Of a stretch of 64,000 nucleotides of DNA, positions 35,804 through 43,523 are shown piece by piece. Below the pieces are notes generated by a model. That model did not search any database. It worked only from the letters and a program-made list of their open reading frames with translations, and was not told where the DNA came from. Numbering within the stretch: position 1 is the first letter of the stretch; every line of letters starts with the position of its first letter. Both the position numbers and the translations under genes were made by a program. Source of the DNA: Sphingosinithalassobacter sp. CS137 (GTDB lineage: Bacteria; Pseudomonadota; Alphaproteobacteria; Sphingomonadales; Sphingomonadaceae); contig NZ_CP060494.1 of assembly GCF_014334115.1 (NCBI RefSeq), forward strand, positions 1,952,501 to 2,016,500. Direction: 5' to 3'.

Positions 35804-36532
35804 ATGACGACGATCGGGATCTACGGCAGCCTCGGGCGGATGGGACGTGCGATCGCCGAGGAGGCGCCGGGCCTTGGCGTACGCGTCGCCGGGGGTGCCG
35901 ATATCGGTGACGATCCCGCGCCCCTCGCCCGGACGTGCGACGCGCTGGTCGATTTTTCCACGCCCGCCGCGCTCGAGGCGCACCTTGCCGCCGCCCGCGC
36001 GGGCGGCACGCCGATCGTCGTCGGGACTACCGGCCTGGGCCAGCGGCACCAGGCGATGCTCGACGAAGCGGCGCAGGACATCGGGGTGCTTCAGACCGGC
36101 AATACGTCGCTCGGCGTCACGCTGCTCGCGCATCTGGTGCGCGAGGCGGCGGCGCGGCTCGGGAGCGAGTGGGACATCGAAGTCGTCGAGATGCATCATC
36201 GCAACAAGGTCGATGCGCCGTCGGGAACGGCGATTCTGCTCGGCGAGGCCGCCGCCGAGGGGCTGGGCACGTCGCTCGGCGAAGCGAGCGTGATCGGCCG
36301 TGCAGGCCTAACCGGCGCGCGCGCCGACGGCACGATCGGCTTCGCGTCGCTGCGCGGCGGCACGGTCGCGGGCGATCACCATGTGATCTTCGCGGGCACT
36401 GGCGAACGGATCGAGCTGGGCCATATCGCCGAGGATCGCGCGATCTTCGCGCGCGGTGCGGTACGGGCGGCGCTGTGGCTCGCGGATCAGCCGGCGGGGC
36501 GCTACACCATGGATCAGGTGCTGGGCATGTGA
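35804..36532 (+). CDS. dapB: 4-hydroxy-tetrahydrodipicolinate reductase
   Basis: NAD(P)H-dependent step of lysine and meso-diaminopimelate synthesis. The 242 residues have the Rossmann start IGIYGSLGRMGRAIAEEA, VDFSTPAALEAHL, GTTGLGQ near residue 70, and the DapB signature VEMHHRNKVDAPSGTA near residue 128, then TIGFASLRGGTVAGDHHVIFAG. The ribosome site is weak; a short open frame upstream overlaps its ATG (see findings). The stop overlaps nth by four bases. Confidence 0.96.
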   Translation: MTTIGIYGSLGRMGRAIAEEAPGLGVRVAGGADIGDDPAPLARTCDALVDFSTPAALEAHLAAARAGGTPIVVGTTGLGQRHQAMLDEAAQDIGVLQTGNTSLGVTLLAHLVREAAARLGSEWDIEVVEMHHRNKVDAPSGTAILLGEAAAEGLGTSLGEASVIGRAGLTGARADGTIGFASLRGGTVAGDHHVIFAGTGERIELGHIAEDRAIFARGAVRAALWLADQPAGRYTMDQVLGM

Positions 36533-37200
36533 AGAAGGCCGACGTCGTCGATTTCTTCGCGCGGCTGGCCGAAGCCAATCCGCATCCGGAAACCGAGCTC
36601 GAATCGGTCAACACCTATACGCTGCTCGTCGCGGTCGTCCTCTCGGCGCAGGCGACCGACGCGGGAGTGAACAAGGCAACCCGGCGCCTCTTCGCGCAGG
36701 TCGATACCCCGGAGGGGATGGTGGCGCTGGGCGAGGAGGGGCTCAAGGAGCACATCAAGACGATCGGCCTGTTCAACACCAAGGCAAAGAACGTCATCGC
36801 GCTCAGCGAAGCGCTGATCGCCGACCATGGCGGCGCCGTGCCCGAGGACCGCGACGCGCTGGAGCGGCTTCCCGGTGTCGGCCGCAAGACCGCAAATGTG
36901 GTGATGAACACGGCGTTCGGGCACGAGACCTTCGCGGTCGATACCCACATCTTCCGCGTCTCGAACCGGACGAAGCTCGCGCCCGGCAAGACGGTGCTGG
37001 CGGTGGAAAAGAAGCTGGAGCGGGTGGTGCCCGCTCCCTTCCGCCTCCATGCCCATCACTGGCTGATCCTGCACGGCCGCTATGTCTGCAAGGCGCGGAC
37101 GCCCGAATGCTGGCGCTGCATCGTTGCCGATCTCTGTGCGTTCCGTCCCAAGACCCCGCCGCCCAAGGCGCGCCGCAAGCCGGCGCCAGGAGGAAACTGA
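36529..37200 (+). CDS. nth: Endonuclease III
   Basis: Base-excision repair glycosylase/AP lyase for oxidised pyrimidines. The 223 residues include the helix-hairpin-helix LPGVGRKTANVV near residue 117 with the catalytic Lys, the catalytic Asp in FAVDTHIFRV, and an intact 4Fe-4S loop C-x6-C-x2-C-x5-C in CKARTPECWRCIVADLC near residue 188. The start is GTG, overlapping the dapB stop (GTGA); dapB-nth is a coupling I know from sphingomonads. The basic Pro/Lys-rich tail is variable. Confidence 0.96.
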   Translation: MKKADVVDFFARLAEANPHPETELESVNTYTLLVAVVLSAQATDAGVNKATRRLFAQVDTPEGMVALGEEGLKEHIKTIGLFNTKAKNVIALSEALIADHGGAVPEDRDALERLPGVGRKTANVVMNTAFGHETFAVDTHIFRVSNRTKLAPGKTVLAVEKKLERVVPAPFRLHAHHWLILHGRYVCKARTPECWRCIVADLCAFRPKTPPPKARRKPAPGGN

Positions 37201-37201
37201 C

Positions 37202-37576
37202 ATGCGCATCGTGCTGATCCCCGCCGCCATTCTGTTCGCCGCCGCGCCCGGTGCGGCAAGCCAGCAGGCGGAGGCTCCGGCGGCGACGCCCACCGGCGCG
37301 CCGCGCAATTGCGTCGCGCTCACCCAGATCCGTCGTACCGAGGTGCACGGCGACAGGATCATCGATTTCGTGCTCCGCGACGGCCAGGTGCTCCGCAACG
37401 AGCTGCCGCTGGCATGCCCGGGCCTCGGCTTCGAGGAGCGGTTTTCCTATCGCACTTCGACCGGCCAGCTCTGCTCGGTCGACACGATCGAGGTGCTCCG
37501 GTCGCCGGGGCTCAGCGGCGGCCCGACCTGCGGCCTCGGCATGTTCCAGCCGGTCGAGCGGGCTGCGGCCGAGTGA
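37202..37576 (+). CDS. Small secreted protein, DUF6491-like
   Basis: A 124-residue protein with a Sec signal peptide ([20 protein letters not shown]). The mature part resembles the DUF6491-type pattern: [28 protein letters not shown], then [27 protein letters not shown], with four cysteines likely paired in the periplasm. Function is unknown. The ATG is one base after the nth stop and is preceded by the AGGAGG of the nth 3' end, so it is cotranscribed with dapB-nth. Confidence 0.82.
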   Translation: MRIVLIPAAILFAAAPGAASQQAEAPAATPTGAPRNCVALTQIRRTEVHGDRIIDFVLRDGQVLRNELPLACPGLGFEERFSYRTSTGQLCSVDTIEVLRSPGLSGGPTCGLGMFQPVERAAAE

Positions 37577-37626
37577 ATCGAAACGTCTGGCGCACCGCCG
37601 CGGGCTTTGCTAGGCGCATGCACCAC

Positions 37627-37703
<77 letters not shown>

Positions 37704-37731
37704 GACTTCTCTCCGCGCCGCGCTTGCCGGC

Positions 37732-37751
37732 GCCTTGTCCCGGGGCAAGGC
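37732..37751 (+). terminator. Hairpin downstream of tRNA-Arg (possible terminator)
   Basis: GCCTTG-TCCCGGGG-CAAGGC forms a 6-bp stem, and the loop can pair partly as well. It lies 28 bases after the tRNA and just before the peptidase gene. There is no U-run. Confidence 0.3.
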
Positions 37752-37769
37752 ACGACCTAGGTGTCGGGG

Positions 37770-39194
37770 ATGACCCAGCAGCAGACCGACGCCGCGCTCG
37801 CTTTTGCCGACTCGCACCTCGACGACAGCCTGGAGCGCCTGTTCGCGCTGATGCGGATCCCCTCCGTATCGACCGATCCCGCCTATGCCGGAGACTGTAG
37901 CCGCGCCGCCGAAACGCTGGCGCAGGAACTGGGCGAACTCGGCTTCGACGCGCGGGTCGCGCCGACGGGCGGCCATCCGATGGTGGTCGCGCACCATGAG
38001 GGGCCGGGGCCGCATGTGCTGTTCTACGGCCATTATGACGTGCAACCGGCCGATCCGCTCGAGCTGTGGAAGCGCGATCCGTTCGATCCGGCGATCGAAA
38101 CGCGCGCCGACGGCAGCAGGGCGATCACCGGTCGCGGCGCCAGCGACGACAAGGGCCAGCTGCGGACCTTCATCGAGGCCTGCCGGGCGTGGAAGGAGAC
38201 GACGGGCGCGCTGCCCTGCCGCGTTTCGATCCTCTTCGAAGGCGAGGAGGAATCGGGCTCCGAGAGCCTCGAACCCTTCCTCCACGCCCATGCCGAGGAA
38301 CTGACCGCCGATTTCGCGCTGATCTGCGATACCGGCATGTGGGATCGCGACACGCCGGGGCTCACCATCGGGCTGCGCGGCATGGCGGCGGGCGAAGTGA
38401 CGATCCAGGCAGCGTCGCGTGATCTGCATTCGGGTCTGTACGGCGGCCCCGCACGCAATCCGATCGCGGTGCTGGCGAACATCCTCGCGGACCTGAAGGA
38501 TGCCGAGGGTCGCGTGACGCTGCCCGGCTTTTACGACGGGGTTCACCCGGTCGAGCCGCAGGTCAGCGCCGCGTGGAAGAAGCTCGGCTTCGACGCCTCG
38601 GACTTTCTCGGCGAAGTCGGTCTGAGCGTCCCGGCGGGTGAGGAAGGCATCAATGCGCTCGAGCAGAGCTGGGCACGGCCGACCGCCGAAGTAAACGGGA
38701 TCTGGGGCGGCTATACCGGTGAAGGCTTCAAAACCGTCATTCCGGCGCAGGCGCATGCCAAGGTTTCGTTCCGGCTCGTCGGCGATCAGGATCCCGATCA
38801 GGTGTGGAGCGCGTTCGAGCAGCATGTCCGCGATCGGCTGCCCGCCGATTGTTCGGCCAGCTTCAACCCGCGCGGCGGCTCGCGTGCCATCCGGCTCGCT
38901 GCCGACAGCGCGCCGCTCGCCGCTGCACAGGCGGCGCTGGACGCGGAATGGGGCAAATCGGCGCTGCTTGCCTCGGGCGGCTCGATTCCCGTCGTCAGTT
39001 CGATCGCGCGGATCCTGGGGATGGACACGGTGATGGCCGGTTTCGCGCTCAACGACGACAATATCCATTCGCCCAACGAGAAATACGAGCTCAAGAGCTT
39101 CCAAAAGGGCATTCGCTCCTGGGTCCGGATTCTCGCGGAGATCGGTGCATCACGGGCCGCTGCGCGCCGTGACGTGGCTGTGGCAACGGAGTGA
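37770..39194 (+). CDS. M20 family metallo-dipeptidase
   Basis: Zinc-dependent M20 peptidase (carnosinase/CNDP-like dipeptidase group), about 474 residues. The metal-binding blocks are [14 protein letters not shown] near residue 82, [10 protein letters not shown] near residue 120 with the bridging Asp, and [11 protein letters not shown] near residue 153 with the catalytic Glu, then ICDTGMW. The insert dimerisation domain has [16 protein letters not shown]. The end has [19 protein letters not shown] use ATG 37770; a GTG nine bases upstream is possible. Physiological substrate is unknown. Confidence 0.92.
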   Translation: MTQQQTDAALAFADSHLDDSLERLFALMRIPSVSTDPAYAGDCSRAAETLAQELGELGFDARVAPTGGHPMVVAHHEGPGPHVLFYGHYDVQPADPLELWKRDPFDPAIETRADGSRAITGRGASDDKGQLRTFIEACRAWKETTGALPCRVSILFEGEEESGSESLEPFLHAHAEELTADFALICDTGMWDRDTPGLTIGLRGMAAGEVTIQAASRDLHSGLYGGPARNPIAVLANILADLKDAEGRVTLPGFYDGVHPVEPQVSAAWKKLGFDASDFLGEVGLSVPAGEEGINALEQSWARPTAEVNGIWGGYTGEGFKTVIPAQAHAKVSFRLVGDQDPDQVWSAFEQHVRDRLPADCSASFNPRGGSRAIRLAADSAPLAAAQAALDAEWGKSALLASGGSIPVVSSIARILGMDTVMAGFALNDDNIHSPNEKYELKSFQKGIRSWVRILAEIGASRAAARRDVAVATE

Positions 39195-39280
39195 CGCGGG
39201 GCTGAAAATCGTTCGCGGGAGCTACCGGGGGAAGCTGCCTTGCGGTAGAATGGCGCCGCTGCGCTTGTGGGGGCCGCGTG

Positions 39281-39745
39281 ATGATCCGTCGCTTGTTTCC
39301 TGCCGCAATTCTGCTCGCTGGTCTTTCCGCCTGTTCGGCCGATGCGCCTGCATCGACAACCGAGGCCGAGACCAAGACCGAACTCCCCAGCGAAGCGCTG
39401 TCGCCTGCCGTTGCCGCACCGGCCGCGTATCGGCCGGATGCGGGGAGCGCCGCGCCGCTACGCGACTGGCTGATCGGCGCATGGTCCTATGAGGGCAGCT
39501 GCGCCAGCGACTTCTTCGTGCGCTACGATGCCGACGGCAGCGTCGCCAATGCAGGCGATACGGGCAGTTGGACGCTCGACGGCGACACCGTGACCGAACG
39601 GATCACCGAACGCTTCGAGCCGGATGAGGACAGTGAGGCCGGCGGCGGCGAACCCGAAGTCCGCAGCTATCGCATCGAGCGCACTGGGGCGGACAGTGGG
39701 ACGATCGTGATCGACGACCGCCGTGTGCCGATCATTCGCTGTTGA
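39281..39745 (+). CDS. Putative lipoprotein of unknown function
   Basis: A 154-residue protein with signal peptide and lipobox LSAC (Cys about residue 18), followed by a Thr/Glu/Ala-rich linker. The folded part from about residue 60 has LRDWLIGAWSYEGSCASDFFVRYDADG and alternating strands (GSWTLDGDTVTERITERF), like small lipocalin-like or DUF-type beta domains. It ends in a Cys after an IDDRRVPI strand, so an intra-chain disulfide with the Cys near residue 72 is possible. I do not recognise the family. The stop overlaps the possible upstream start of pdeM. Confidence 0.75.
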   Translation: MIRRLFPAAILLAGLSACSADAPASTTEAETKTELPSEALSPAVAAPAAYRPDAGSAAPLRDWLIGAWSYEGSCASDFFVRYDADGSVANAGDTGSWTLDGDTVTERITERFEPDEDSEAGGGEPEVRSYRIERTGADSGTIVIDDRRVPIIRC

Positions 39746-39777
39746 CCGCTGCCGGGGCGGCGGCGATAGCGAACGCC

Positions 39778-40440
39778 ATGGTTCCCCTTTCGTTCGCAGG
39801 CCGCACGCTGCTGGCGCTTCCGGAGGCCGCGCTCTTCTGGCCCGAGCGCCGTGCGCTGCTGCTCGCGGACCTGCATCTCGAAAAGGCGAGCTGGTTCGCT
39901 GCGCGCGGACAGATGCTGCCGCCCTATGATTCGCTCGCGACTCTCTGCCAGGTCGAAGCGCTGGTCGCGCGGACCGGCGCCGAGGAACTCTGGTGCCTGG
40001 GTGACAGCTTCCATGATCCCGAAGGCTGCGCCCGCCTGCCTTCCGCCGCACGCGAGCGGCTGACGGCGCTCACCGCTCGGCTGCGCTGGACCTGGATCAC
40101 CGGCAATCACGACGCCGTCTATGTCGATCACTGCGGCGGAGCGGTGTGCGACGAAGCCGAAGTCGACGGGCTGCTGCTGCGCCACATCGCCGATCCGTCC
40201 GAGCGGCGGCCCGAGCTTTCCGGGCATTTCCATCCCAAGCTGCGCGTCACCGTGCGCGGACGCCAGGTGGCGCGCCGGTGCTTCGTGGCGAGCCGCAGCA
40301 AGCTGATCCTTGCGGCGTTCGGGGCACTGACCGGCGGACTCGATGCGCATGATCCGGAAATCGCGCGTGCATTGGGCGAGCCGGGCCAGGCGCTGGTGCC
40401 GGTCGCAGATCGCTTGCTGCGCTTTCCGCTCGCCGCCTGA
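39778..40440 (+). CDS. pdeM: Metallophosphoesterase, PdeM (ligase-associated DNA damage response endonuclease family)
   Basis: A ~220-residue calcineurin-like phosphoesterase with the PdeM start (FAGRTLLALPEAALFWPERRALLLADLHLEKA). Metal ligands are visible in DLHLEK, LGDSFHDPEG, TGNHD and SGHFHPKLRV. PdeM is usually encoded with an ATP-dependent DNA ligase, an Lhr-type helicase and a Pso2-like nuclease; none is adjacent here, so it is an orphan in this window. I prefer ATG 39778; a TTG 36 bases upstream overlaps the lipoprotein stop. Confidence 0.88.
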   Translation: MVPLSFAGRTLLALPEAALFWPERRALLLADLHLEKASWFAARGQMLPPYDSLATLCQVEALVARTGAEELWCLGDSFHDPEGCARLPSAARERLTALTARLRWTWITGNHDAVYVDHCGGAVCDEAEVDGLLLRHIADPSERRPELSGHFHPKLRVTVRGRQVARRCFVASRSKLILAAFGALTGGLDAHDPEIARALGEPGQALVPVADRLLRFPLAA

Positions 40441-40446
40441 AGCCCT

Positions 40447-41154
40447 TCAGCGCTGCCCTTCGATCCCGCCTTCGCACGAGACCGGCGCGGGACCGGAAAC
40501 ACGGCACTGGCCGGGACCGGCGATCGCCACCGTTCCCAGTGACCGTGCGAGCACGCGCGCCGAATAGCGGGCGTGCGCCGTGATCGGGCCGGTGGTCTCG
40601 GCGACGATCGACACGTCGCCCGCCTCGAGCGCCTGCGCGTCGATCGATCCGGCGCCATTCGAGCGAAGGCGCGCTTCCCCTGCTGTTCCGGCAAGGGCGA
40701 TCCGGCCGGTGCCGATCAGAGTCGCCGACAGGTCTTCGGCGCGCACGTCCGCCACTTCGACAGTGCCGGCGCCGTTCACGCTCACCTCCGCCCGCGGCAT
40801 GTGCATTTCGGCGATGTGCAGCTCGCCGCCGCCGTTCACGGATGCCGCGCGCAGCCGCGGCACCTCCACCTCGACGACCGGCGAGGCTCCCGCGGAATCA
40901 CGTCCACCGGCCGCCGGGTCGCTGCCACCGCTCACCACCAGCGTCGAGCCGGATACGTGCACGTCGAGCGCCTCCAGCGCCCGCCGCCCGCCGCGTGCGC
41001 GGGCCTTGGCGGTCATGCCGGGGGTGACGTGCACCTCGAACGGGCCATCGACTCGAACCCGTTCGAACCCGGAGATGAGATAAGTGCGGTCCTGGGGCGC
41101 CGCCGCCGAAATCAGCAGCAGAAGGAACAGCGGTACGGGCAGCAGGCGGCGCAT
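40447..41154 (-). CDS. DUF2807 (head GIN domain) exported protein
   Basis: A 235-residue protein with a Sec signal peptide and no lipobox Cys. The body is a DUF2807 beta-solenoid: FERVRVDGPFEVHVTPG near residue 30 is the family start, and later short strands repeat with SVNGGGELHIAEM, SVNGAGTVEVADV, LIGTGRIALAG and RSNGAGSIDAQ, each about 18-20 residues apart. Cysteines near the C-terminus (GQCRVSGPAPVSCEGG) could form a disulfide cap. The family's function is unknown; members are cell-surface or periplasmic. It follows a paralogue by 43 bases and is probably cotranscribed. Confidence 0.87.
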   Translation of the reverse strand: MRRLLPVPLFLLLLISAAAPQDRTYLISGFERVRVDGPFEVHVTPGMTAKARARGGRRALEALDVHVSGSTLVVSGGSDPAAGGRDSAGASPVVEVEVPRLRAASVNGGGELHIAEMHMPRAEVSVNGAGTVEVADVRAEDLSATLIGTGRIALAGTAGEARLRSNGAGSIDAQALEAGDVSIVAETTGPITAHARYSARVLARSLGTVAIAGPGQCRVSGPAPVSCEGGIEGQR

Positions 41155-41197
41155 GGCGACGGCATCGCACCCTTGCCCGCCCGCGTGCAAGTCCCGT

Positions 41198-41917
41198 TCA
41201 GCCGCAGCGCGCCGAGCCGGAGCCGTTCGCCCGCACCGAGCAGCGCGCATTTGCACCCAGCTCGGCATCGCCCGAACCCGCGATCGAGACTGAGGCGTCG
41301 CCATCGACATTCGCACTGACGTCGCCCGAGCCGGCGATCGAAACCTGTGCCGCATCGGCGGTGAGCCGCTCGGCATCGATGTCGCCGGAACCGGAGACCG
41401 AGGCGTCGAGAGCGCGCGTGCGCCCCGCCGCACTAAGGTCGCCCGAGCCGGAAACCGATAGTTCGACGCGTTCGGTCGCCAGCTCCGCGAGGTCCAGATC
41501 GCCGGAACCGGAAACGGCGCCGCGAAAATCGCCTTCGGCCCTCGCGACCCGCATGTTGCCCGATCCGCTGACGCTGGCGGCGGTAATCCGCGGCATCGTC
41601 ACATAGACGTGTGCATCGTCATCCGAAAACCAGTTGCCGTTTGAGCTGCGCCGCGAGATGCGGAGCATGCCGTCGACCACCTCGATTTCCAGACGATCGA
41701 GCGCGCGGGCATCGCCCTCGGCGCGCACTGCGAACTGCTCGCCGATCGCGACGTCGACATCGTCCGATCCCCGTAGCTCGACGCCGGTGAAATTGCTCGC
41801 GTCGAAGTTTCGCACTTCCGCAGTGCCGCCATTGGACACGGCGCGTGCCTCGCGTTCGGCGTCGGGGCCGCCGCAGGCGGCCAGCGGCAGCAGGATGATG
41901 GCGGCTAAGGCGCGCAT
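41198..41917 (-). CDS. DUF2807 (head GIN domain) lipoprotein
   Basis: Paralogue of its downstream neighbour, 239 residues, with a signal peptide and lipobox LAAC (Cys about residue 15). DUF2807 repeats are very regular: ASVSGSGNMRV, GAVSGSGDLDL, LSVSGSGDLSA, ASVSGSGDIDA, VSIAGSGDVSA, VSIAGSGDAEL, about one SGSGD per turn, pointing to a parallel beta-solenoid. The start is set by GGAGGA (41924-41929) six bases before the ATG; an ATG six bases upstream is too close to it. A strong symmetric operator lies just upstream. Confidence 0.88.
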   Translation of the reverse strand: MRALAAIILLPLAACGGPDAEREARAVSNGGTAEVRNFDASNFTGVELRGSDDVDVAIGEQFAVRAEGDARALDRLEIEVVDGMLRISRRSSNGNWFSDDDAHVYVTMPRITAASVSGSGNMRVARAEGDFRGAVSGSGDLDLAELATERVELSVSGSGDLSAAGRTRALDASVSGSGDIDAERLTADAAQVSIAGSGDVSANVDGDASVSIAGSGDAELGANARCSVRANGSGSARCG

Positions 41918-41933
41918 TGGCATTCCTCCGATT

Positions 41934-41955
41934 GTGTATTGTAGACGCAATACAC
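41934..41955 (-). promoter_or_regulatory. Perfect 8+6+8 operator over the -10 region of the DUF2807 lipoprotein gene
   Basis: GTGTATTG-TAGACG-CAATACAC is a perfect inverted repeat ending 17 bases before the start codon. On the coding strand it contains TACAAT (41938-41943 reversed), a good -10 hexamer, which would put the transcript start about 13 bases before the ATG. A dimeric repressor (for example GntR, TetR or MarR type) bound here would block initiation. The regulator is not in the neighbourhood. Confidence 0.65.
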
Positions 41956-41969
41956 CTTGGTGGGCGTGA

Positions 41970-41999
41970 AGAAAAGGGGCAGCCGTTGCCGGCCGCCCC
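41970..41999 (-). terminator. Rho-independent terminator of carD
   Basis: Reading the minus strand, GGGGCGGCCG-GCAA-CGGCTGCCCC forms a 10-bp stem with one G-U pair and a GNRA (GCAA) tetraloop, directly followed by TTTTCTT. It lies 28 bases after the carD stop and just before the DUF2807 promoter. This is the clearest intrinsic terminator in the window. Confidence 0.88.
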
Positions 42000-42027
42000 T
42001 CCTGCTTCCCGGATCCGATGCCGCGGC

Positions 42028-42567
42028 TCAGGCCGCGGTCTTTTCCTTGTTCTGATTGTGGATCGCCGCGGCCTTGTTCAGGATCTCGAGGATCTTCTGG
42101 AGCGCGGCAGGCTCGTCGACTTCCTCCATCGCGGCCAGTTCGCGGGCCAGGCGGCTTGCCGCGGCCTCGAAGATCTGGCGCTCGGAGTAGCTCTGCTCGG
42201 GCTGATCGTCGGCGCGGAACAGGTCGCGGACCACTTCGGCGATCGACACGAGGTCGCCCGAATTGATCTTCGCCTCATATTCCTGGGCGCGGCGCGACCA
42301 CATGGTACGCTTCACCTTCGGCTTGCCCTTGAGCGTGTCGAGAGCTTCCTTCAGCGTCTTGTCCGAGGAGAGCTTGCGCATGCCGACGCTTTCCGCCTTG
42401 TTGGTCGGAACGCGCAGCGTCATTTTCTCTTTCTCGAACCGCAGCACATAGAGCTCGAGCTGCATGCCCGCGATTTCCTGTTTCTGCAGCTCGATCACAC
42501 GGCCTACGCCGTGCTTGGGGTAAACGACGTAATCGCCGACATCGAAGGACAGCGCCTTGGCAGCCAT
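42028..42567 (-). CDS. carD: CarD family transcriptional regulator
   Basis: RNA-polymerase-binding regulator that stabilises open complexes, notably at rRNA promoters. The 179 residues have the Tudor-like RNAP-interaction domain at the start (FDVGDYVVYPKHGVGRVIELQKQEIAG) and a helical DNA-binding domain with WSRRAQEYEAKINSGDLVSIAEVVRDLF and YSERQIFEAAASRLARELA in outline. MAAKALSFDVG is taken as start; the open frame upstream is non-coding. It is followed by an intrinsic terminator. Confidence 0.95.
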   Translation of the reverse strand: MAAKALSFDVGDYVVYPKHGVGRVIELQKQEIAGMQLELYVLRFEKEKMTLRVPTNKAESVGMRKLSSDKTLKEALDTLKGKPKVKRTMWSRRAQEYEAKINSGDLVSIAEVVRDLFRADDQPEQSYSERQIFEAAASRLARELAAMEEVDEPAALQKILEILNKAAAIHNQNKEKTAA

Positions 42568-42824
42568 GTGCGTGTAGCCTTTCCGTGAACACGGCCCCGG
42601 GGATTGCAGTCTCCACCCGCTTCGGTTAGCCGACCCGGGCAGGCGCAGACGGGGCACCTTACTCATACGTCCTCGGGCAGAGGCGAATCCCTGCCGCGAC
42701 GCAGCCCGTTTAACATAGCCGTAATAAAATTACCAGCGTGGAGCACCCGAGCGAGCGCGGAAAAGTGCGTCTCATGGGCCCAGCCGGGAGAATTTTTCGA
42801 AGGGCGTGCGAACCCCCGCCCAGC

Positions 42825-43166
42825 TCAGTCGCCGCTACCGGGCTCGGGCGAGAAATACTTCTCGAACTTGCCCGCCTCGCCCTTGTGTTCGTCGGCGTCG
42901 TCGGGCGTTTGACCACTGTTCGAAGTGACGTTCGGCCACTGTTCGGAATAGGTCTTGTTGAGCTCGAGCCATTGCTCCAGCCCGTTTTCCGTATCCGGAA
43001 GGATCGCTTCGGCAGGGCATTCGGGCTCGCACACGCCGCAGTCGATGCACTCGCTGGGATTGATGACGAGCATATTCTCGCCTTCGTAGAAGCAGTCGAC
43101 CGGACAAACTTCGACGCAATCCATGTACTTGCACCGGATGCAGGCGTCGGTGACGACATAGGTCAT
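42825..43166 (-). CDS. fdxA: Seven-iron ferredoxin FdxA
   Basis: Ferredoxin with a 3Fe-4S and a 4Fe-4S cluster, 113 residues, the Azotobacter FdI/FdxA type. The cluster cysteines are in [18 protein letters not shown] (residues 9-26) and [16 protein letters not shown] (about 40-55). The C-terminal ~55 residues are the usual helical extension with acidic tail. It is the distal gene after the S4-domain and helicase genes on this strand. The 257-base gap to carD holds carD's promoter and a weak GGGCG...CGCCC hairpin after fdxA. Confidence 0.95.
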   Translation of the reverse strand: MTYVVTDACIRCKYMDCVEVCPVDCFYEGENMLVINPSECIDCGVCEPECPAEAILPDTENGLEQWLELNKTYSEQWPNVTSNSGQTPDDADEHKGEAGKFEKYFSPEPGSGD

Positions 43167-43202
43167 GGGTCGATCGGCTCCACTCGCGAAGGGTTTTCTC
43201 TG

Positions 43203-43523
43203 CTATGCATCCGCTCCGGGCGCGTCAACGGCCTTGGACGCAAGGGTTTCGAGGGGGGTGTAAAGCGCGGCTGCTTCGGCGGGCGGACCCCGCCGCGCGG
43301 GCAGCGCCTCGATGCGCACGACCCGCACCTTCCCGAGATGGCTAACGAAGGCCAGAATGTCGCCGACACGCACCGGGACATGCGCCCGATCGACGCGGCG
43401 GCCGTTGATGCGCAGCCGCCCGCCCTCCGCCAGCGCGCGCGCATAGGTGCGCGACGCCGAGATCCGGGACCACCAGAGAAATCGGTCGAGACGCATCGTC
43501 GCATCCGGCGGCCGGTCAGCCAT
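43203..43523 (-). CDS. S4-domain RNA-binding protein (Hsp15-like)
   Basis: A 106-residue protein whose first ~60 residues are an S4 domain: MRLDRFLWWSRISASRTYARALAEGGRLRINGRRVDRA in outline, then VRVGDILAFV. Hsp15 (HslR) binds stalled 50S-nascent chain-tRNA complexes; this protein is a likely relative but the C-terminus differs. It overlaps the helicase 3' end by eight bases, so a joint role in RNA metabolism with the helicase is plausible. Confidence 0.88.
   Translation of the reverse strand: MADRPPDATMRLDRFLWWSRISASRTYARALAEGGRLRINGRRVDRAHVPVRVGDILAFVSHLGKVRVVRIEALPARRGPPAEAAALYTPLETLASKAVDAPGADA

Noticed and set aside
42568..42824. A small gene in the 257-base gap between carD and fdxA.
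   Set aside because: No frame with ribosome site and protein-like composition; the gap is best explained by the carD promoter and the fdxA 3' region.
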